Below are positions 1 to 5,434 of a stretch of 5,434 nucleotides of DNA, in pieces; position 1 is the first letter of the stretch, and each line of letters opens with the position of its first letter. A model generated the notes under the pieces. That model saw only the letters and a program-made list of their open reading frames with translations. It ran no database searches and was not told the DNA's origin. The position numbers were made by a program, and so were the translations under genes. This DNA comes from CALXXL01 sp964512385 (GTDB lineage Bacteria; Verrucomicrobiota; Lentisphaeria; Victivallales; Victivallaceae). The stretch is from contig CAZEHZ010000129.1 of the NCBI GenBank assembly GCA_964512385.1, forward strand, positions 1 through 5,434, in the 5' to 3' direction.

Positions 1-34
1 AATATTTTTTTAATTTCCGCTTGTAAAATATTTT

Positions 35-68
35 TCCGGCGATAGATTTGTGATAACGCCGGATTTTT
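35..68 (+). terminator. Probable intrinsic terminator of an upstream gene outside the window
   Basis: TCCGGCG (35-41) is perfectly complementary to CGCCGGA (57-63), giving a 7-bp GC-rich stem with a 15-nt AT-rich loop. Five T residues (64-68) follow at once. This is the arrangement of a rho-independent terminator read on the + strand. It would end transcription of a + strand gene that lies left of the window and separate it from the lipoprotein gene at 116. The loop is long for a strong terminator, so the palindrome could instead be an operator for the downstream gene. The inverted repeat is directly visible; its role is inferred. Confidence 0.5.
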
Positions 69-102
69 CCGGGAGAAGAAGAGTATAGAAACTTAGAAAA
101 AC

Positions 103-107
103 AGGAG
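103..107 (+). promoter_or_regulatory. Shine-Dalgarno sequence of the lipoprotein gene
   Basis: AGGAG lies 8 nt before the ATG at 116-118. This ideal spacing fixes the start of the small lipoprotein gene. No other in-frame start with a comparable upstream signal competes with it, and the resulting N-terminus begins with the charged residues expected of a signal peptide. Confidence 0.7.
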
Positions 108-115
108 TAGGGCGT

Positions 116-373
116 ATGAAAAAAGTATTATTGTTATGTAGTTTCGGTTTGTTGCTCAGCGGTTGCTGCTGGATGGGCGGTTCGGATTGTGATGATTACG
201 GCAAAGCGGGTTGCTGTGGCGGCAAAATGTCATCCTGCCCGATGAAAACCGATGCCGCCGGTTGCAGTATGAATAAGGATATGCCGTCAACAATGGCTAA
301 AGACAGTGCAGCCTGCCCGATGAAAGCAGACTCCGTCGCCTGCCCGAAAACTGCGGCTGAAGCCGCCAAGTAA
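116..373 (+). CDS. Small Cys/Met-rich lipoprotein of unknown function
   Basis: This gene encodes an 85-residue precursor, and I do not recognise a named family. The N-terminus is a classic lipoprotein signal peptide: Lys2-Lys3, a hydrophobic run from residue 4 to 14, and a lipobox Leu-Ser-Gly-Cys at residues 14-17, so Cys17 should be lipidated by Lgt and cleaved by LspA. Residue +2 is Cys rather than Asp, so the usual inner-membrane retention signal is absent and an outer-membrane location is plausible. The mature part of about 69 residues has nine Cys (17, 18, 25, 33, 34, 41, 50, 67, 76) and seven Met. It contains two Cys-Pro-Met-Lys units (41-44 and 67-70) and a third Cys-Pro-Lys (76-78), and ends in a short Ala/Lys-rich tail. 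No enzymatic domain is visible. The Cys/Met content would suit metal binding or a disulfide-stapled surface peptide, but this is inference. The start is supported by AGGAG 8 nt upstream. The gene appears monocistronic, with a terminator-like hairpin on each side. Confidence 0.85.
   Translation: MKKVLLLCSFGLLLSGCCWMGGSDCDDYGKAGCCGGKMSSCPMKTDAAGCSMNKDMPSTMAKDSAACPMKADSVACPKTAAEAAK
234..350 (+). repeat. Intragenic direct repeats encoding Cys-Pro-Met-Lys units
   Basis: The 14-base string CCTGCCCGATGAAA occurs at 234-247 and again at 312-325, 78 bp apart and therefore in the same reading frame. A shorter copy, GCCTGCCCGA, occurs at 311-320 and 338-347. They encode the Cys-Pro-Met-Lys, Cys-Pro-Met-Lys and Cys-Pro-Lys units of the lipoprotein. 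Identity at the DNA level, not only the protein level, suggests fairly recent internal duplication or recombination between copies. Confidence 0.7.
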
Positions 374-385
374 ACCGACTAACGT

Positions 386-464
386 AAAAACCGCCGGCAA
401 CGGGGCGCACGGGAAAGTTTGGCAAGGCCAACTCCTAAGGTGCGCCTTGCACACGGCGGTTTTT
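386..464. terminator. Long bulged hairpin between convergent genes, probable bidirectional terminator
   Basis: AAAAACCGCCG (386-396) pairs perfectly with CGGCGGTTTTT (454-464), so the structure carries a T-run after the stem on either strand (six T at 460-465 on +, five on -). Pairing continues inward. GCAA (397-400) pairs with TTGC (447-450), GGCGCAC (404-410) with GTGCGCC (440-446), and TTGGC (419-423) with GCCAA (427-431) around a 3-nt loop. Small bulges at 401-403 and 451-453 separate the stems. The hairpin begins 12 nt after the lipoprotein stop codon and ends 56 nt beyond the kinase stop codon, in the right place to end both transcripts. It is far more elaborate than a minimal terminator, so a stable small RNA or structured 3' end is an alternative. 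Confidence 0.75.
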
Positions 465-520
465 TATTGCTGCTTTGGGAAATTTAATTTTTGATTATTA
501 ACAATATAGCCGGTTTTGCA

Positions 521-3500
521 TTATCGACTAAACACTTTTTCGATCGCTTTAGCCAGCTTCGGCTGAGTAACCGGTTTTAGCAATAACTCGTTAAAATACT
601 GCACCTTAAAGTTGTATTTAGCTTCGGCATCGGCGGTTATGGCGATAATTGCCATGTCTGCCCACGCCGGATTAGCACGGATATGTTCGGCCAGAATATC
701 ACCGTTCATATTCGGCATCCAAATATCCGTCAGCACCAGTTCCGGAGTAAACGTTTTCAGCTTTTCCAACGCCTCCGCCCCGCTGCCGGCCGTTTCCACT
801 TCCCAGTTGTTCTTCTTAATCAAGGCACTAAGCACCTTAATATTCATCGGTACATCGTCCACCACCAGCACTTTGCTGATTCGGGCCGGAGTGTGGTGCG
901 ACGGAGCCGGGGTGTCGGCCGCCGCTACCGGCACAACTGCCGCCGTCAACGCTAATCTTTCCACGATCTCCACATTGGGAATGGTAATTGTAAATGTACT
1001 TCCCCGCCCCGGTGCGCTTTTTAACGTTAAACTGCCGCCCATTTTTCTCACTAACCGCTGTGCAATCGCCAAGCCAAGTCCGGAGCCGCCATAAACTTGG
1101 GACTCCCTTATTGCAGACTCCTGAACAAACGGATCAAATATATGCTTCTGCTCTTCAGACGGAATGCCGATGCCGGAATCTTCAACTTTTATGGTTAAAA
1201 TACCGGTTTTTCCGGTGGAATCGGCCTCAAAATCCGCAATAACGTTTACAAATCCGGTCTCCGTAAACTTTAAGGCGTTTCCGGCAAGGTTAATCAATAT
1301 CTGCCGCAAGCGTTGATAATCCAAGCATATTTCCGGAATCTGTTTTACGCAACTTGTGCTGAAACTAAGCACTTTTTCATTCGCTTTATAGCGGAAAATT
1401 GTATTGACTTCATTCAATAATTTACCCATCACCATTGGCCGTCGCATTATTTTCAGCTGTTTCGACTCTATTTTGGACAAATCCAAAACATCATTTATCA
1501 GGTCAAGCAGTGAACTTCCGGCCGCCGTGATTGAATTTAAGCAGTCGGTTATCTCGCTCTGGTCCATACCCGGCGCGCGTAAAAGTTCGGTAAAGCCGAT
1601 TACCGCATTTAACGGCGTGCGCAATTCATGACTGATGGTGGCTAAAAAGAACCCTTTCGCCTGATTAGCCTGATTCGCTTCTGCTTGCGCATCAAAGAGT
1701 TGTCGCTTTAGATTGTTTATCTCGCTAACATCGGTGAACGAACTGAGCATATACACGATTTCGTCATCAATAAAAATCGGAGAGCAGGTAATTTTAAAAT
1801 CCCGGCCGTTAATTGTTCTGATTACCGTGTGTCCTTTACTGTCCTTTTTAGTCTGCATAAGCGGGCAAAGGTTACTATGATGTGTATCCTGACAAAACAA
1901 CTTATAACATGGTGTTGTCTGCACATCTTCTTCGGTACAGCCGGCAAATTTTAACGCCGCATCATTGCCGCGCAGAAGATTGCCTTTGTTATCAAACAAC
2001 AGTAGCGGAACCTCCAGAGAATCTAAAATCAACTGTTTTTCAAACTCGCTTCTATCCAACAACTTAAGATTGTTCAGCCGCTCAATTAAAATTTCCAGAA
2101 TTTTTTCGGCATGGAACATAAGGTGCGCTTCATTGTCAGTAATTTTATACGGGTTACGAGTGTAAGATACCCCCAAATGACCCCATAATTTACCTTTTAA
2201 ACGAATTGGCAAAATATATTTGTCTATACTGGTGTTGCGTTCCAGCAGGCCGGAGTTTTCGTCAAATCCAAAATCGTCGCCGGTGGTGCTGAAGTGGAAA
2301 ATCTCATGTTCAGACATTTCATTAAGCAGTTTTTCAGACAATGGAATAACCGGCAAATTCCGGTCATTATAATTAGTTGCCAGCGGGCTATGCCAATAAC
2401 TGAATACCTGACAAATCTTTTTTCCGTAATCGTACCGCAAGGTATAACAGTGATCGGCATTCAATATTTTGCCAAATGTCTCCAGTACATACTTAAACGC
2501 CTGGTCCGGATTTGCCATCAGCATAACTTTTCTTAAAATGCGGTTTATCTGCTCTTTTTGCTGTAGATTATTCGTTAATTCCTGCCGCATTTGAACTATT
2601 TTAGAAATATCAAATCCAATGCCCATCAATAATTTTTCATTACGGTTTCTACTCCGCAGCGGTACCTTAATCGTATGCAGATGAAGAATACTATTATCCG
2701 GCATGATCAAATCTTCATCCACCTCAAACCCGCCCTGTTCATAGGCGTCGGCATCGCTGCGGCACAACTCTTTGGCATTCCTGAATGCTAAATCATAATC
2801 CGTTTTCCCCACAATCTTATCGTGTGGAGACTTGAGCATATTATGATAAAAACGGTTTGCCTGCACATACTTGTGATTAGCCGCCAAGTCCTTTATCCAT
2901 AAAATCGACGGAAGATAATTGACGATTGAATCCATTAAATATGACGAATCTTCCAGTTTATTTTCCAAATTCACTTCATCAGTAACATCCAGCATCAACC
3001 CGATAATGAACTTACTGCCGTTCTCCAGTTTGCACAACCGTTTATAACTCTCCACCGTGCGTTCTTCACCGTTGACGGTAAGGGTGCGGCGCTCCTTATT
3101 TATCTGATTGCCTCCCATAACGATGTATGTATTTTCACGGAACAGCTGTTCGGACTCTTTAAAATTGAACTCCTTATCCGTTTTGCCTATTATCTCCTTA
3201 GCCTCTTTCTTAAATATTCCGGCATAACGGTCATTGGCCATAATATAGCGGAAATCATCGGCGGCGTCTTTCACAAAAATATACGCCGGCAACGCATTCA
3301 TTACACTGTTTAACAAGCCAAACGCCTCTTTTACAGAGGCCTCTTTTTCTTTTAATTTGGTTACTTCACGAATAACGCCAATGTAGCCGTCAAATCCACG
3401 CCCCGGCGTAATACTGGGTTCCACTATAAAATTAAAATATCGCATAAACCCATCATAATTAGACCGATAACTAATGTCTATGCGCTTGGTTCTTCCAGCC

Positions 3501-5434
3501 AGTAAATCGTCCCAAGCCCGCCGGAACAGCTCCACATCATCTGGATAAACCCACTTGGTATAATGCAGCGGCTCACCGTTCTTAATCCGCCAATATTTAT
3601 TGCTGTAACCGGACTCATAAGTACATACGCAATCAATGCCGCATTTAAAATAAGTTGCATCGGAAATTGCCGCAGCAGTGTGCATAATGCGGTTCTGCGT
3701 ATACATCCAGTCACGATTATTGCTCTCCTGCGTGATGTCTCTGAACACCAGAACGGCACCGCTGAGTTTATTATTATGGTCAAATATCGGCGAAGCGGAA
3801 TGGAATATGTGCAGGGTCTTGCCGTTGGTCTTAAGCAAGTCGGCCGGAGTGCCGGATTCCACCTTTTTCTGTTCTCGCAACGCCACCAGCAAGGCGTTAT
3901 CAATTTTATCATTGCAGTTCACATTTGGCGACACCAGCTTAAATATTTCGTCTATATTCCGCCCGGTCATTTCGGCTTTATCAATCATGATAAGTTGTGC
4001 CGCCACCGGATTGGCCCAGGTAATAACGCCATTTTCATCGGTGGTGATAACACCTTCACTGATCCCGTTTAAGGTCTTTTCAAACCGGTCGGAAACCGCC
4101 GCCAGACTGCGGCGGTAATCATATAATTCATTGATTTTACTGCAAACCGCCATTACACACGCTTCGCCAAAATGTTCTTTATCAACGTATTGCAATGTTA
4201 TCCGCAAATAATTGCGCTCTTTTTTATATTCAAATTCCTCCGCTTCACAACAATCAAAGACCCCGTCTATAATTTGGCGATTATCTTTAAAAATCTCCGG
4301 CGCAAATTCATAAATATTCCGGCATTTTTTCGTTATATCTGACGAGTTCCAATATGAAAAATGCACTTTCCCGTTCCGGTTAAATACCACGGTGGAAACC
4401 GGCAGTAAACCAAATGTACGCCGATATTTACGGCGGCTTTTATACAACCATAGAATTATCAAAAATAATGCCATAATCATTGCAAACATCAGCGCATAAA
4501 AAATTAAGTCTTTGCCATTGTGAGCTTTATACCATTTTTCCGGCTGATTATTTATGGTATATCCCGCCGGCACCAAATTTTCCGGGATATTCAAACGCTG
4601 CAGCGCATTATAGTTAATGGTTCGGCTTACCGGAGTTTTAACTATTAAAAAATTTTCCGGGTTTTCACCTTTTAAAATTGCAATTCCACGCTCGGCGGCC
4701 TGATAGCCGGCCTCATAGCTCAGACAACTGCTGCCGCCATCGTTAAAAATATCGGCTGGACTGTCATAATTGCTTAATATCAAGCCGTTATAGGTATTTT
4801 TTATTTGATTTTTAATAATATTGCCGGACTTATTGATGTCGTCTTTAATGGAGTCCCAACTTTCATAAATCACAAAGCTCTCACGAGGAGCATTAGCCAG
4901 TTTAGAGAGCATCTCTTTAGTGGTTATGTTTTTACCGGACAATATTTCCACGTCCGGAAAGGTCTTGATATCCAGATTATTTTTTATATTCTGCTTATAT
5001 TCCGCCAACTTAAGTTCAACATCATCTTTAACTGCTTCGGCGTCCATATCGGTACCGAACAACATAAAAATTTTTAAGGTTTTCGGTTTAAGCCGCATGC
5101 CTAATTCAAGGTTTTCATTAGTATTTTTAGGCAACAAAAACCCGGTACTGTTGGGCGGAAAGGGTATACTGCGGCGGTTAAAATAGTTATATCCCACAAA
5201 AAGCCACGGAATATTTTCTGGAATGGTGATATTTTTATCCAGAATCAAATTGATGGACTGCGTATCAATACTTACAATCAAATCATAATTTCCAGACGAT
5301 ATTTTATCTTGTACTATGCGGCCTTCTTTAGGTTTTATGTTACCGTTTACATAGTCATTTATTTCAAATACATCTATCGCCGCCGCCAGATTATTTTTAC
5401 CGAAACCATCATAAAAACCATTTATTATATTATT
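521..5434 (-). CDS. Hybrid sensor histidine kinase with ABC_sub_bind-like sensor domain, PAS/GAF array and receiver (N-terminus off window)
   Basis: This is a partial gene: the frame is open to the right edge, giving 1637 visible residues, numbered here from the edge codon. Residues 1-295 resemble the periplasmic ABC_sub_bind family (PF04392 type): a 'YDLIVSIDTQS' strand near 48-60, then 'IPWLFVGYN', then a GYQAAERGIAILKG segment. A membrane helix spans about 310-331 and is followed by Arg/Lys residues, so the rest is cytoplasmic. Next come a divergent PAS-like domain (338-436), PAS (446-568), a PAS_3-like domain with 'WVYPDD' (577-696), two similar PAS domains (702-821, 826-946), a GAF-like domain (956-1119) and a Cys-containing PAS (1129-1239). 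The HisKA domain has its phospho-acceptor His1269 in 'ISHELRTPLN'. The HATPase_c domain has the N-box Asn1386, the G1 box 'DSGIGIP' (Asp1419), 'FDPF', and the G2 box 'GGSGLGLA'. An Ala/Pro-rich linker (about 1492-1519) leads to a receiver with Asp1526/Asp1527, phospho-acceptor Asp1570, Thr1600 and Lys1620. All catalytic residues are intact, so it should be an active phosphorelay kinase. There is no Hpt or output domain, so its partners lie elsewhere. The TTG at 5279-5281 is not the start, because sensor-domain homology runs across it. The ligand is unknown. Confidence 0.93.
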   Translation of the reverse strand, partial: NNIINGFYDGFGKNNLAAAIDVFEINDYVNGNIKPKEGRIVQDKISSGNYDLIVSIDTQSINLILDKNITIPENIPWLFVGYNYFNRRSIPFPPNSTGFLLPKNTNENLELGMRLKPKTLKIFMLFGTDMDAEAVKDDVELKLAEYKQNIKNNLDIKTFPDVEILSGKNITTKEMLSKLANAPRESFVIYESWDSIKDDINKSGNIIKNQIKNTYNGLILSNYDSPADIFNDGGSSCLSYEAGYQAAERGIAILKGENPENFLIVKTPVSRTINYNALQRLNIPENLVPAGYTINNQPEKWYKAHNGKDLIFYALMFAMIMALFLIILWLYKSRRKYRRTFGLLPVSTVVFNRNGKVHFSYWNSSDITKKCRNIYEFAPEIFKDNRQIIDGVFDCCEAEEFEYKKERNYLRITLQYVDKEHFGEACVMAVCSKINELYDYRRSLAAVSDRFEKTLNGISEGVITTDENGVITWANPVAAQLIMIDKAEMTGRNIDEIFKLVSPNVNCNDKIDNALLVALREQKKVESGTPADLLKTNGKTLHIFHSASPIFDHNNKLSGAVLVFRDITQESNNRDWMYTQNRIMHTAAAISDATYFKCGIDCVCTYESGYSNKYWRIKNGEPLHYTKWVYPDDVELFRRAWDDLLAGRTKRIDISYRSNYDGFMRYFNFIVEPSITPGRGFDGYIGVIREVTKLKEKEASVKEAFGLLNSVMNALPAYIFVKDAADDFRYIMANDRYAGIFKKEAKEIIGKTDKEFNFKESEQLFRENTYIVMGGNQINKERRTLTVNGEERTVESYKRLCKLENGSKFIIGLMLDVTDEVNLENKLEDSSYLMDSIVNYLPSILWIKDLAANHKYVQANRFYHNMLKSPHDKIVGKTDYDLAFRNAKELCRSDADAYEQGGFEVDEDLIMPDNSILHLHTIKVPLRSRNRNEKLLMGIGFDISKIVQMRQELTNNLQQKEQINRILRKVMLMANPDQAFKYVLETFGKILNADHCYTLRYDYGKKICQVFSYWHSPLATNYNDRNLPVIPLSEKLLNEMSEHEIFHFSTTGDDFGFDENSGLLERNTSIDKYILPIRLKGKLWGHLGVSYTRNPYKITDNEAHLMFHAEKILEILIERLNNLKLLDRSEFEKQLILDSLEVPLLLFDNKGNLLRGNDAALKFAGCTEEDVQTTPCYKLFCQDTHHSNLCPLMQTKKDSKGHTVIRTINGRDFKITCSPIFIDDEIVYMLSSFTDVSEINNLKRQLFDAQAEANQANQAKGFFLATISHELRTPLNAVIGFTELLRAPGMDQSEITDCLNSITAAGSSLLDLINDVLDLSKIESKQLKIMRRPMVMGKLLNEVNTIFRYKANEKVLSFSTSCVKQIPEICLDYQRLRQILINLAGNALKFTETGFVNVIADFEADSTGKTGILTIKVEDSGIGIPSEEQKHIFDPFVQESAIRESQVYGGSGLGLAIAQRLVRKMGGSLTLKSAPGRGSTFTITIPNVEIVERLALTAAVVPVAAADTPAPSHHTPARISKVLVVDDVPMNIKVLSALIKKNNWEVETAGSGAEALEKLKTFTPELVLTDIWMPNMNGDILAEHIRANPAWADMAIIAITADAEAKYNFKVQYFNELLLKPVTQPKLAKAIEKVFSR

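Noticed and set aside
21..48. Possible promoter TTGTAA / TAGATT with a 16-bp gap, and an alternative -10 TATAGA at 84-89
   Set aside because: Each box matches the sigma-70 consensus at only about 4 of 6 positions, and the first pair overlaps the putative terminator stem. This is too weak to annotate.
386..464. A riboswitch or known small RNA in the spacer
   Set aside because: I could not match conserved cores of common riboswitches, SRP RNA or tmRNA. The location after two converging stop codons and the flanking A/T runs favour a terminator.
612..1094. Open frame of 160 codons on the + strand opposite the kinase C-terminal region
   Set aside because: It is antisense to the receiver and ATPase domains, which have intact family motifs. 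Its Ser/Ala/Ile-rich translation resembles no protein, and it has no convincing ribosome binding site.
2224..2536. Short open frames of about 80 codons over the GAF-like region on both strands
   Set aside because: These are shadow frames of the kinase without start signals or homology.
3478..4118. Several overlapping open frames on both strands inside the PAS region (for example 3563-4072 + and 3478-3912 -)
   Set aside because: They overlap each other and the well-supported kinase frame, have atypical compositions and no recognisable domains. They are shadow frames.
5279..5281. TTG as the kinase start codon
   Set aside because: The frame is open upstream to the window edge, and sensor-domain homology crosses the position. 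No Shine-Dalgarno sequence is seen before it.
1..5434. Repeated TTCCGG-like strings as DNA uptake sequences
   Set aside because: The shared core is only CCGG with variable flanks and no consistent 9-12 base motif, so an uptake signal is not supported.

Overview
The window holds two genes that converge on a shared terminator-like hairpin. One is a complete small lipoprotein gene on the + strand (116-373). The other is a very large hybrid sensor histidine kinase on the - strand. The kinase fills 521-5434 and runs off the right edge, so its true N-terminus is missing.

Layout. Bases 1-115 hold a hairpin with a T-run (35-68) that looks like the terminator of an unseen + strand gene, then a Shine-Dalgarno sequence. 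Bases 116-373 encode an 85-residue lipoprotein precursor whose mature part is rich in Cys and Met, with repeated Cys-Pro-Met-Lys units. Bases 374-520 are intergenic and hold a long branched or bulged hairpin (386-464) with an A-run on its left and a T-run on its right, suited to terminating both genes. Bases 521-5434 read as one open - strand frame of 1637 visible residues. From the N-terminus it contains a periplasmic ABC_sub_bind-type ligand-binding domain, one transmembrane helix, about five to six PAS-type domains with an embedded GAF-like domain, a HisKA/HATPase_c kinase core with all its motifs, and a C-terminal receiver domain. It has no DNA-binding output domain and no Hpt domain.

How it might work. 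The kinase probably binds a small ligand outside the cytoplasmic membrane, combines that with several intracellular signals in its PAS/GAF array, autophosphorylates, and passes phosphate to its own receiver. Its phosphotransfer partner and final response regulator are not in the window. The lipoprotein points away from any kinase operon and shares only the terminator region with it, so a functional link is speculative. Its Cys/Met content hints at metal or redox chemistry, and the last PAS domain of the kinase also carries a Cys/His cluster.

Organism. The G+C content looks moderate to slightly low (by eye in the low 40s percent), with many Asn/Lys/Ile residues. A lipobox lipoprotein plus a periplasmic-domain hybrid kinase with many PAS domains suggests a Gram-negative bacterium, but I cannot name the lineage. 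The tetramer CCGG is strikingly common across the window and may be a genome signature. I see no RNA gene of a known family, no CRISPR array and no mobile element.
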